Positions 54,600 to 64,000 of a stretch of DNA of 64,000 nucleotides are shown here, piece by piece; position 1 is the first letter of the stretch, and each line of letters opens with the position of its first letter. The DNA comes from Siphonodentalium dalli (Eukaryota; Mollusca; Scaphopoda; Gadilida; Siphonodentaliidae), in contig CP136064.1 in the NCBI GenBank assembly GCA_032622095.1, forward strand, positions 195,951,948 to 196,015,947, given 5' to 3'. The translations under genes were made by a program, and so were the position numbers. Below the pieces are notes generated by a model. That model searched no databases, was not told the origin of the DNA, and worked only from the letters and a program-made list of their open reading frames with translations.

Positions 54600-57290
54600 T
54601 TAATAGGTTAATATTGGTAGTATCATTTGATCGAAAAGTTTCAATGAACATTTGATTGATAAGTTATTTCTTCTGCTCATCTTGATAAGCTCATACATAG
54701 CTGTAACAGCTTTATTTGAAGCATATTTTTTCATCGCTTTGAAAGACCCTGTTCTACCGAAAAGGACGCCGAGATAATTGAATGTATCAACGTAGTCTAA
54801 GGCAATACCTAGGTACCGTATCATTGGATAGTTCTTCGGTTTCCTTTTTGCGAAACATACAAGTTTGGGTTTTGGGATGTTTACTTTCAGTTTCAAAATG
54901 TCACAATAATCGGAAAATAGATCAAGTGAATACTGTAAATCTTGTGGTGATTCTGACAACAAAACTGTGTCGTCGGCATAAAGGATTATAAATAATTTCA
55001 AAAAAACTCCGAGTTGCTCAAGATCCTGAGATGCATCAGTAAGACCCTCCACATTTGCGTCAGAGAGAAAACATTCGAGATCGTTAACATACAGCGAGAA
55101 TAAAAATGTCGAGAGGTTTACCCCTTGTCTCACTCCGACATTAGACAAAAAAGTTCCGGACACCTGGCCGTTTAAGACCACTTTGGATTTAATCCCGCGG
55201 TAAATATTTGTAATAATATTTAGCATCTTGCAATTAATTCCAGATATTCTCATTTTATACCATAGACCTTCCCTCCACACGGAATCGAAAGCTTTTTCCT
55301 GGTCAACAAAAGCGCAATATAAACGTTTTTTGTAGTGTAATCGTGCTAAATCAATCAAAGAATTGAGGAAAAATAGATTGTCGGTTGTAGAATATCCTGT
55401 TCTGAATCCACTCTGAAATTTTGAGATCAAATTTCCTGACTGAGAAAAAGAATTAAGCCTGAGATTAAGAACAGAGGTAGAGGTAAATAGCTTCCCAAAG
55501 CAACAAAGAATAGTTGTGCCACGATAATTCCCCGGTTCACGTTTTGACCCTTTTTTCTTATATATCGGGATTATATTACCCACCAACCAACTATCAGGCA
55601 CAAAACCAGAGTCAAATATTAGATTAAAAAGTTTTACATAGATTGGCATCATAATATCCACTGAACTTTTCAAATATTCATTTCTGATAAGATCATCGGA
55701 AGTGGCTTTATTATTTTTCAGGTTAGCTATACAGTTTCTTATTTCATCTTCGGTAATTTTTGTATTTAGTTCATATTCAACATCAATATTGATTTCCGGT
55801 ACTAAGAGCGGAATCTCAGTATTGTTATTCTCACCACGATTTAATTCTTGAAAATGACTATAAAGAGCGTCGAGAGATATATTTTTGTCCACATTCCGGT
55901 TATTTTCCTTTCGGAGTAATCTCCAGAATTGTCTGGAATCATTGTGACTCAAAAGTGTCATTTTCTCGCGTATCCGCGTCTTGTGTTGTTTTATAGCGGT
56001 GTTCAACGATCGCTTATAAGCCTTTTCTGCGTTTTTCAAATGATTTTTATTTGCATTAGAGGGGTTGTGCTTACACCATCGCTTTGCCTTCCTATATTGT
56101 GTACGACTTTCTCTGCAATTTTTGTTAAACCAGGGGTTATTTATTTTACTTCCAGTTTGGTCATGAATGTTGGACTTTCGCGTACCGAACGTTTCCCGAG
56201 CAGCGACAGTGAGCGTATCAGATATCATTTCTACAACATTGTTTACTTTGTTATGATCGATCGTACTTTCGTCTAAGTCTCTTAAAATAATGGATATTTC
56301 TTCCACATTGCTTCTGTTGATGTTTCTCAAATAAGTATTTATTTCGCTCGGGTCCCAGTTACGTGGTGCTGCAGTATTCTGATTATTTTCTGATACCGTG
56401 CTAGTAAAATATTGAGGTGATATTCGTTTTCCCAAAACAAGTTTAAGATATATTGGTGAGTGCACGTCCGAAAAAAGGGAATTAAATTTATGTACCTCAA
56501 ATCCTCCAATAAATTTGGCTGCAGAGTTCGAGCTTAATACATAATCGACAACAGATAACCCTCGACATATAAATTCACCGACCCCTTTATCCACACCGAC
56601 CCTACCATTGACGACAAACAGACCGTTTGATTTACATAGTTCTAATAATGATCTTCCAAAACTATTAAGTTTGTTGTCAAGACTATACATCTCTATTGGG
56701 AACCCATTTTCGATCAGTGTAGTTTCAGTATTATCATTGAACTCATATGTTGTTTCAAACGGGTTTAGATCAGTATCTGTATAATTCAAATCACTAACAG
56801 TTGACGTACGTGCATTAAAATCTCCAACGAGATATACATTTTTGAACTCACTAGAGATACTGAGATATTCACAGAGCAACTGCGTGTATGGATCATTTAT
56901 CGAGTACGAGGTGGGATATAAACAATGCCTATTATGAGATCATCAGCTATATTAGCTGCTCGGTGATTGATTTTCAGCCACAATATATATTTACAATCTG
57001 TTTTGATGGTGTCGATAGCCCCACCCAAACCTTGTTTATATCCCACCACGATTCCACCCGACTTTCGGTTTGAAAATTTAGTGCGGTTTTTCATAATAAA
57101 ATCATAACCATGAAGTACGGGTGTATCACAATCATCTGTTTTGGATTCTTGTATACAAATAAAATCGTAATTGCTACAGAGTTCCTGAAATTATGGATAT
57201 TTAAGCCTCGTCATCAACCCACACACATTGATCGACAGAACATTTAAAATGCTGAAATTTGAGTAATAGTTAGTATTGTCTCTCTCTATG
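54600..57290 (-). pseudogene. LINE ORF2 (endonuclease plus reverse transcriptase), broken and 3'-truncated
   Basis: The endonuclease part begins about 57290 with LSINVCGL, CIQESKTD and later YLVGDFNARTS, the usual APE-type blocks. An in-frame TAA at 57191-57193 and a frameshift near 56893 break it. The RT part runs continuously from about 56879: IPIYKKKGSKREPGNYRGT, SGFRTGYST, FVDQEKAFDSVW, GVRQGVNLSTFLFSLYVND and LYADDTVLL. RQGVNLST deviates from the usual RQG(D/E)NLSP. The frame ends at LPILTY with a stop, where relatives continue with a GxEVW block, so the 3' end is missing. The RT resembles the jockey/CR1-related group common in marine invertebrates; clade not fixed. Confidence 0.88.
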
Positions 57291-57331
57291 TGAGGTTTTG
57301 AGTCTGGCACTACATGATCTCCTGGCTGATC

Positions 57332-58342
57332 CTATGTCGGTGATGGCCCTGTACGTCCGCGTTTCGACTGGCGTCTACCATCTGACATTGGTGTATGAAG
57401 ATTTTGCTGTTGTTGTTGTTGTTGTGGTGGTTTCGGTCTATGGAGAACCCCATCAATATATAGACTGTCACGAACCATTTTGACTTTCTTGCCCTGTTGT
57501 CGGGCATCTCTCTTAACGGGGTATAACTCTCGTCTACGCTCCTCGATCTCTTTAGGAAATTGTTCACTAATTCTGTAAGGCTTAGATTTCAGCATGCTTA
57601 CGCACGATAACACTCGGGTGAACTCTTTCCTAAAGATGAATCGCGCAATTATTGGTCTATATCCGTGGTTCACGTTGGCATCCGCTGGTTCCGCCGTGGC
57701 AGCATCAGTTTTGAATTTGCCCATTCTATGCACATTTCCTATCTTGAATTCTGCTGCGTTATTAATTATGAGTTTCTCCTTCAGGAATGTTTTCAATACT
57801 TCTTCACAATCTTCATAGGGATTTTCATCTATTCCACTGAAGACTAAATTATTGTTCATCGACCTACACCTGAGATCTAGCACAGAATCATTCAGTTCAG
57901 CATTATTATCAGTAAGCTGCTGGATCTGTGACGTTTTGGAATTATTGGATATTTGCAGATCATGCATTTCGGCTTGCATCCTGGTCATTCGTGACTCCAG
58001 GTCATTGACAGTTTTCCCTAATGAATCCCTTGACGATTTAAGGTCGTCGATCGCCTTATCTGAAGACTGCCCAGTTGTCTCAACTGCAGAACATCTCTGA
58101 TCGATCTCAACGACCTTTTGACCTATCGACGTTACATCAGTTGCCAGCTTACCAACGGATTGAGCCAATGTATCATAATTTTTAACACTGTCTTCTATTG
58201 ATGACAGTCGAGAATCCATCCGTCGGAGAACGTCCATACATGTAAGTGTAATCGACTCAGCGTTGTTGGCATCGGTGACACTCAAACCGTCGATCGCGTG
58301 ACGACTATTTTCCATTATGGATACAGTTTCACCTAGAGACAT
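57332..58342 (-). CDS. LINE ORF1, L1-type RNA-binding protein, intact frame
   Basis: A 336-codon frame with no internal stop. A long coiled coil (about residues 30-160, with SVGKLATDVTSIGQKVVEID-type heptads) precedes an RRM-like start SMNNNLVFSGI (about 185-195), a C-terminal region with KPYRISEQFPKEIEERRREL, and a basic tail with a seven-Gln run (the GTT-rich tract near 57405-57425). This is the domain order of L1-like (Transposase_22) ORF1 proteins, which bind RNA as trimers. It lies just upstream of ORF2 on the same strand, with about 40 bp between them. Confidence 0.85.
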   Translation of the reverse strand: MSLGETVSIMENSRHAIDGLSVTDANNAESITLTCMDVLRRMDSRLSSIEDSVKNYDTLAQSVGKLATDVTSIGQKVVEIDQRCSAVETTGQSSDKAIDDLKSSRDSLGKTVNDLESRMTRMQAEMHDLQISNNSKTSQIQQLTDNNAELNDSVLDLRCRSMNNNLVFSGIDENPYEDCEEVLKTFLKEKLIINNAAEFKIGNVHRMGKFKTDAATAEPADANVNHGYRPIIARFIFRKEFTRVLSCVSMLKSKPYRISEQFPKEIEERRRELYPVKRDARQQGKKVKMVRDSLYIDGVLHRPKPPQQQQQQQNLHTPMSDGRRQSKRGRTGPSPT

Positions 58343-58897
58343 AGCTATTCAATGCGTCGCAATGTCTCGAAATATATGTCAACGTGTACTGGTGTAAACA
58401 AACGCAAAGTTCAGAAGTAAGTCACTGACCATATACCATATCGTGTCGGCTGAACGGTAATCAAGACGCAGGCTGATGATTGGTGTTCAGTCTTCCTTCA
58501 CCTTTAGATACTGCATACCAATAATAATTGGCGTTATACTCATCCGTGACGGTGTGTACGCACTGAAGGTCAGTGTGGTATCTCATTGGAAGTCCTCGCT
58601 ATGAATAATAATAAGGCAATAACGACATCGTATATTGACCTGTGATTGGTGGGAAATCTGCATGAATATGTATGATGCGTCGAATTTCGAAATAAGATGA
58701 CATTGGCTGACAAATTTCAGACCGAAATACTCACAAACTGGCAGAATAGTCCATATATTTCCAACAACGAGAATAGCCAGAATAGTTAGCTAATAGGATG
58801 TGCGCGGACCATTATCCTTTACTAAAACAGGAACAACACATATTTAGGAAAATATCACCACCTGTCAGAGCGTCAACCTGCTTGAAACAACTCCTAT
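58343..58897 (-). other. Probable LINE 5' region, boundary unknown
   Basis: Sequence upstream of ORF1 on the minus strand. It probably includes the element's 5' UTR. No flanking target duplication could be located because the 3' end of the LINE is missing. Confidence 0.3.
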
Positions 58898-60300
58898 TTA
58901 ACATAGATAGACAGTTTGACAGGAAATATTTTCAAAAAAACACACTGCATTATCTAGACAATGAACCCAACTAGGATATACGCTCAGTCTACCGTCTGAA
59001 ATCATGACTGTCGGCGAGAAAATAAATGAAACATTTTTCATTTCATATTTTAGTTTTTTGGCAGCCATTTGCAGAACTAATTTTTTTATCGGACAAGGAG
59101 CAAAACAACATAAATAAAAGGTCAGTTGACCACAGTGTCCCCCGAAAACGTGGCAAGTCGATGCCGCTTTGTTAAAGAAATTAAAATAAATGTTGAAATT
59201 TTTTAAGTCGAAAAGGGTTAATAAACTCCCTAAAAAAACAATTCCGTCATCTATATACATGTTGCACATCTTCAATATATGGGCAACAATATTCTGAAGT
59301 TTCAAACCTCTGGGGTGAAATCTGTAGGAGGAGATGATTATACCATGAAGGTACTCAAAAGTGTGACGGACGGACGGACGGACGGACGGAGCCCGTTTCT
59401 ATAGTCCCCCAAAAATAATTTTTTCGGGGAACAACCAACATAAATATTATTCAACCAATTTCCAATAATCTGGCAGACATAAATACTCAATAATGATTCA
59501 TCTTTTCAGACATGTAGTTTTGTCGGGGGGGCTGGTGGAAAAAAGTTCCGGACACATCGGCGCTTTTTTTCATTTTGACCTATCTTGGCACCCACAACTC
59601 CCATTTTTTTTCTTCAAATTTTTGTTCCGGTGTATTTTCAGAGACCAGCCCCCTTTTTCGAAGATTTGTGACAAATATCTACACGAGAACATAACCCTAC
59701 AATGAATCACATATGTATTCGTTATTGATACTGTGCAATGCTTTGTTACACAATTTGAGACACACTCAATTTGTTTTTTTTATTTTTAAATGCATTTTGT
59801 TTATGTTTTAAGTGTTTCATTTTTATCAACTTGTTCGATACTTTAAATGCCCTCCTTTACTTTCCTACTGGTACTGATTGCGACCCAGATATGTACTGAT
59901 ATCACAGTCATTGCGCATTTTAAAATGTTCTTAATGTCCTCAATTGTCTTACCTAATCGTCAAGTCACGAAAAACACATCCTTTGAGTAAAATAGAATGA
60001 AATGTAACTCTTGGCTAATATATATTATCACATTTACTCAGCCTTTGATATGAACTTAGTGTCCTTGTGTGGCCTCGTTCTCTGCATGTTGAGGAACATC
60101 ATCAACGAAGATGCGCTAGAACATCATGCAAGTTGATAGAATGGAATACACGAGTCTGTTATCCATATGTCAGGCAAGATCGATCTTTTAGTTTCCAGTT
60201 TTCTTTCGATTAGCGCAATGTGATATGATGTACCTAGTTTTATATTTATTGTTTTCAATTATTTTTTGCAAAGTTTTTTTTATGATACGCAGCAGGTAAA
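58898..60300. other. No gene recognised; (GGAC)n microsatellite
   Basis: A minus-strand open frame of 135 codons (58898-59305) is AT-rich and resembles no family. A GGAC tetranucleotide run lies at about 59366-59390. Poly-T and poly-A runs are frequent to 60300. Confidence 0.35.
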
Positions 60301-60301
60301 A

Positions 60302-60665
60302 TATTATATATGCCAAATATTTTTTCAGGTCACAATCTGGAACAGTGGTGAATGCTATGCATCCAGCAGAGGTGTTGAATATGGGTTCTGAAGTGATATC
60401 CCACTCCTAGATAACACTATACATGTTGACATATGGTATTATGAGTAGTATACACTTCAGTGTATATACAATGTTTATTGCTAATATTATATATATGCCA
60501 AATATTTTTTCGGGTCACAATCTGGAACAGTGGTGAATGCTATGCATCCAACAGAGGTGTTGAATATGGGTTCTGAAGTGATATTCCACTCCTAGATAAC
60601 ACTATACATGTTGACATATGACATTATGAGTAGTACACACTTCAGTATACAATGTTTATTGCTAA
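60302..60665. repeat. Recent ~182-bp tandem duplication
   Basis: Two adjacent units (about 60302-60484 and 60485-60665). Both contain TATATGCCAAATATTTTTTC, GTCACAATCTGGAACAGTGG, TGTTGAATATGGGTTCTGAA and ACATGTTGACATATG. Only a handful of differences separate them, so the duplication is young compared with other repeats here. Confidence 0.92.
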
Positions 60666-61471
60666 TTCTGGGTCAAAATTAATGATATAATTTGAAAAAT
60701 AATGATATATTTTGAAAAATAGGCATAAGGAAAAACATGTTCAGCTTGTGGAAATACGGATTTTTGAGCTCATGATGACCCACCACCCCGCCTACGTGTC
60801 TGGACCGCCCCCCCCCCTTGCGAATTTCGGGGGGGGGGGCGATGGCGCCTATTCTAGAAGTCACCCTGAAGATCCACATAAAGTTTGTTTATGATCTTTA
60901 TGTGGAATGTGTCTTGTAGGGTGTGCCAAAGGATATAGTCATACAGAGAGGAAAATTCAAGTTGTCTTCCGGCGGCCACGTTTTTCAACGGAATTCGATG
61001 GCTCTCATCTAGAGGAGAAATATATGAAGTTTGTTAATAATCGGTGAGGGGTGTGGCCTGTATGTTGTGTCAAATGAAATTGTTGGTGGGCAGACCCACG
61101 CCCCCACGGACGACGGACGCCAATCCATGTCAAGTTGAGCTAAAATGAATGGACGAATCCCGTAGTTGTTGTGTACCCCCCTCCCCAAGCTGCATGTGCT
61201 AACACCATTCCAAATCAAAACCAAATCCGATGACCAATGCCCGAGTTATAAGATTAAATGGAGACAAAATTCATAAGTTTCCAAGGCAAAAAAGGGTCGT
61301 AACTCTGTCAAAACTAACTGCTATAACCATGCCAAAGGACAATGGAATCCGATTAATTAATACCCGATTTACATGATGATATGTTCGAACGTACACGAAG
61401 AAGGCCGGAGACTTCGACTATATGTCCCGCACCAGCATAACATAAGAACTTTATATTGTTCCATAATCGGC
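60666..61471. other. Intergenic, C-runs and a decayed repeat
   Basis: Contains C9 and G10 runs at about 60809-60839, forming a potential short hairpin (CCCCCCCCTTGCGAATTTCG then GGGGGGG). From about 61190 it shows a CCGATGACCAATGCCCGAG-type segment of the 12.4-kb repeat style. No gene. Confidence 0.35.
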
Positions 61472-62526
61472 ATCTATGGAGCCCCGGAGGTGACATCCGA
61501 ATTTTTTATTTTAAGTCGTGGCCACGAGAATAAAGTCGTGGCCACGAGAATATGAAGTCGTGGCCACGAGCATATGAAGTCGTGGCCACGAGAATATGAA
61601 GTCGTGGCCACGAGACTATGAAGTCGTGGCCACGAGAATAAGGTCGTGGCCACGAGAATAAAGTCGTGGCCACGAGAATAGAGTCGTGGGCACGAGAATA
61701 ATGTCGTGGCCACGAGAATAAAGTCGTGGCCACGAGCATGAAGTCGTGGCCACGAGAATTATGTCGTGGGCACGAGAATATGGAGTCGTGGCCACGAGAA
61801 TAATGTCGTGGCCACGAGAATATGGTCGTGGCCACGAGAATATAGTCGTGGCCACGAGAATATGAAGTCGTGGCCACGAGAATATGAAGTCGTGGCCACG
61901 AGACTATGAAGTCGTGGCCACGAGAATAAGGTCGTGGCCACGAGAATAAAGTCGTGGCCACGAGAATAGAGTCGTGGGCACGAGAATAATGTCGTGGCCA
62001 CGAGAATAAAGTCGTGGCCACGAGCATGAAGTCGTGGCCACGAGAATAATGTCGTGGGCACGAGAATATGGAGTCGTGGCCACGAGAATAATGTCGTGGC
62101 CACGAGAATATGGTCGTGGCCACGAGAATATAGTCGTGGCCACGAGAATATGAAGTCGTGGCCACGAGAATATGAAGTCGTGGCCACGACTTTATTCTCG
62201 TGGCCACGACCATATTCTCGTGGCCACGACTTCGTTGTCTCGTGGCCACGACTTCATATTCTCGTGGCCACGACTTCATATTCTCGTGGCCACGACTATA
62301 TTCTCGTGGCCACGACATTATTCTCGTGCCCACGACTTTATTCTCGTGGCCACGACTTTATTCTCGTGCCCACGACTTCGTAGTCTCGTGGCCACGACCT
62401 CATATTCTCGTGGCCACGACTTGATATGCTCGTGGCCACGACTTCATATTCTCGTGGCCACGACTTTATTCTCGTGGCCACGACTTAAAAAAAAAATTCG
62501 GATGTCACCTCCGGGGCTCCATAGAT
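61472..62526. mobile_element. Foldback element built from a CGTGGCCACG minisatellite
   Basis: Unique ends ATCTATGGAGCCCCGGAGG, TGACATCCGAATTTTTTA are exactly inverted at the right (TCGGATGTCACCTCCGGGG, CTCCATAGAT). Inside, the left arm (about 61513-62187) is some 33 units of GTCGTGGCCACGAGAATA with 0-5 extra bases; the right arm (about 62188-62486) is some 15 units in inverse orientation. A TA flanks TGGAGCCCC on both sides, a possible TA target duplication. Each unit carries the self-complementary core CGTGGCCACG. Long open frames over it (up to 275 codons, SWPRLYSRGHD repeats) are by-products. Confidence 0.88.
61613..62188. repeat. Higher-order duplication (~288 bp) in the foldback left arm
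   Basis: The irregular unit order (AGACTATGAAG, AGAATAAGG, AGAATAGAGTCGTGGGC, AGCATGAAG, TATGGAG) is repeated with period about 288 bp: AGACTATG at 61613 recurs at 61901. This accounts for the left arm being about twice as long as the right. Confidence 0.82.
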
Positions 62527-62659
62527 TCTTGACTGAAGTTACTTTGATATTATATACCACACACATTTAAGGACAGGACCCTCACATATTTTCCACCCGC
62601 GCATCCTCGTGGCTTAGCCTTGACTGGTTTTGATAACACTAGCCCGTTTGTATTTTAGG

Positions 62660-63135
62660 CGCTTTTGGGGATTTATTAGTTTATTGATAAACAGACATGG
62701 CTCATTCGAGCTTCAAATTTTGTCTGCGTAATTTGCAAGGAGGTACAATAAAGGTTGATAAATACATGAAATAATGATACACCGGCCTTATGTGTTCCGA
62801 AAAATTCTTGCCATGGTCACAACAATTTTCCACCTGGTTTAACATTTCGCACAGAAGTTAAACAAACGCTCTTTATTTCTACAATATCAGGAATATACTA
62901 ACACGGAACGCTCTTTTCGGCTCCATGCAATACAAATGGCTGTTTTTGTTTGGGACCCAAACACCGTGTTCAAAGTTGTATTTGTTATGACTTCAAGGCG
63001 TCTTTCTGTGACATGTAATGCTCGTAAATATAAGTAGTTCAATGATCGACATATTTCGAAACTGAGAGAAATTGAAAAGCGAATAATAGTAGGTGTATTT
63101 TGGAGCGCAAAGCGCCATGTATCTTAAATTAAGAA
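62660..63135. repeat. Interspersed ACGCTCTTTAT repeat, longest copy
   Basis: TGATAAACAGACATGGCTC, TTTGTCTGCGTAATTTG, TTCCACCTGGTTTAACATTT, CGCACAGAAGTTAAACAAAC, GCTCTTTATTTCTACAATAT, GGAACGCTCTTTTCGGCTCC, GGCGTCTTTCTGTGACATG and AAAAGCGAATAATAG. It ends next to the palindrome at 63136. Confidence 0.65.
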
Positions 63136-63275
63136 ATGAATACACGCCGTGTAGAGGTGTGTATGGTCAAGTTGTACCACAAAAAAACTGATTGTAGGAC
63201 GACGCGTAGCGGAGTCCTACAATCAGTTTTTTGTGTGGTACAACTTGACCATACACACCGATACACCGTGTATTT
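63136..63275. repeat. Near-perfect 140-bp palindrome
   Basis: ATACACGCCGTGTAGAGGTG, TGTATGGTCAAGTTGTACCA and CTGATTGTAGGACGACGC on the left are inverted on the right (GGAGTCCTACAATCAG, TGGTACAACTTGACCATACA, CACCGATACACCGTGTAT). Very few mismatches. Overlapping open frames on both strands follow from the symmetry and are not genes. Confidence 0.9.
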
Positions 63276-64000
63276 ATCAGGTGAGAAAACATTTCGTGGT
63301 GTAATTCGTATTGGGCGTACTCGATTTCTTTGCATGGAGTACTCTGGTCATTTGTTTGCGTAAATAATCGTTGTGATTGGCTAAAAAACGATGTGTTTTC
63401 AGCGGCGCCCGTGCCTTTCATTTAAATTGTACAGGAAATACGATTGCGGTCATTTCTGTGTTGAACGTTGTTGGGACTACACTAATCTTATTCCCCTTCT
63501 GTACTGGTGAACAAACGCTTTCATTTTCAACTTGATTCCGAAATATCGAATATGATCGAGATTCGAATCGACGAATGCACAGCCCGGCCCCATGGATTTA
63601 TTTTGTCATTTAATATACTTATTATAAGTAACTTTCTTTGGTCGTAACATATATCAATATACCATAACATCATTTGGACCATATTCATTGGCAACCAAAC
63701 TGGTTTCAAGCGACAAATCACAAGAAAATTCGCAAGATTGTCAAGATGTAGCAAAACTCAAAGGGTTACGGGTGCGGGTGTACTCCGTTGATGTCCCGTT
63801 TGCGCGGAGTTAGAAAAGACGGGAAAAGTCGCGTGCGGCGATCTGAATAAACCGATTTCTTTCGTGGTACAATTGGAAAAAGTAGAATTGTACCACAAAA
63901 CTGGAACGAGATAGCCATGGTAACTCGGGCCACTGGCCAATCAGGACATGGCTTTTAAGCATAGTTAGGCAGGGTCGTATTACAATATATCTTATCATTA
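63276..64000. other. No gene recognised; small hairpin
   Basis: A hairpin GTGGTACAATT...AATTGTACCAC lies at about 63865-63897 and its arm motif TGGTACAA also occurs in the palindrome at 63136. Short open frames are unsupported. Confidence 0.4.

Noticed and set aside
58700-58760. Possible first exon of gene 2 ending at a GTGAGTATTT donor
   Set aside because: The only ATG-initiated frame there leaves the wrong phase for the 144-bp exon, and its residues do not resemble a pre-EF1 segment.
58898-59305. 135-codon minus-strand open frame
   Set aside because: AT-rich, Phe-rich composition, no recognised motif, no splice or promoter support.
61506-62333. 275-codon open frame (and several others) with SWPRLYSRGHD-like repeats
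   Set aside because: Produced by the CGTGGCCACG minisatellite of the foldback element; open on both strands because the unit is palindromic and lacks stops. No start context or non-repeat sequence.
61500-62490. CRISPR-like array of short regularly spaced repeats
   Set aside because: Spacing is irregular, there are no unique spacers or cas genes, and the window is eukaryotic.

Overview
This is a repeat-dense, AT-rich window of metazoan nuclear DNA. Introns are kilobases long and spliced, no operons are visible, and most of the sequence is transposon debris. The two recognisable host loci are calmodulin-type EF-hand genes. The reverse transcriptase, the TTAA-target MITEs and the general repeat style fit a marine invertebrate (for example a mollusc, brachiopod, annelid or cephalochordate). 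I cannot name the species or phylum from sequence alone.

Host genes, both on the minus strand. Gene 1 runs from a TATA-like box (42236-42241) through coding exons at 42114-42116 (ATG only), 36979-37009, 35031-35174 and 23194-23433, with a candidate last exon at 17439-17482. Gene 2 shows exons at 53785-53928, 52122-52361 and 51283-51407; its first exons were not found. The internal exons have the same sizes (144 and 240 bp) and phases in both genes. The ATG-only first exon and the 31-bp second exon repeat the layout of vertebrate CALM genes, except that the next two CALM coding exons are fused here. The genes are therefore tandem calmodulin-like paralogues with divergent C-terminal tails. They probably encode small Ca2+ sensors.

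Mobile elements. (i) 21117-22025: three tandem, minus-strand LTRs separated by about 105-bp internal domains. The internal domains carry a primer-binding site like the tRNA-Pro one and a polypurine tract, and each LTR contains a 5S rRNA-derived segment. This is a TRIM of the Cassandra type (known from plants) in an animal-type genome and is the most unusual item in the window. (ii) At least five MITE families start TTAAAG (T2/Kolobok-like), and one starts TTAACCCTTT (piggyBac-like). Several copies are nested with empty-site paralogues in the same window. (iii) A 2.3-kb TIR transposon (24215-26549) sits inside a T2-like MITE. (iv) A non-LTR retrotransposon (about 54600-58342) has ORF1 and a broken, 3'-truncated ORF2. 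(v) A 1.05-kb foldback element (61472-62526) has arms made of a minisatellite with a CGTGGCCACG core. (vi) Many smaller foldbacks, minisatellites and a degenerate interstitial telomeric array are present.

Layout: 1-17 kb diverged tandem repeats and MITEs; 17.4-42.1 kb gene 1 with repeat-filled introns; 42.3-51.2 kb intergenic repeats; 51.28-54 kb gene 2 exons; 54-58.4 kb minisatellite and LINE, probably in gene 2's 5' intron; 58.4-64 kb tandem repeats and palindromes. MITEs abut the splice acceptor of the homologous 240-bp exon in both genes (15 and 25 bp away). Many short open frames in the window lie in repeats and are not reported as genes.
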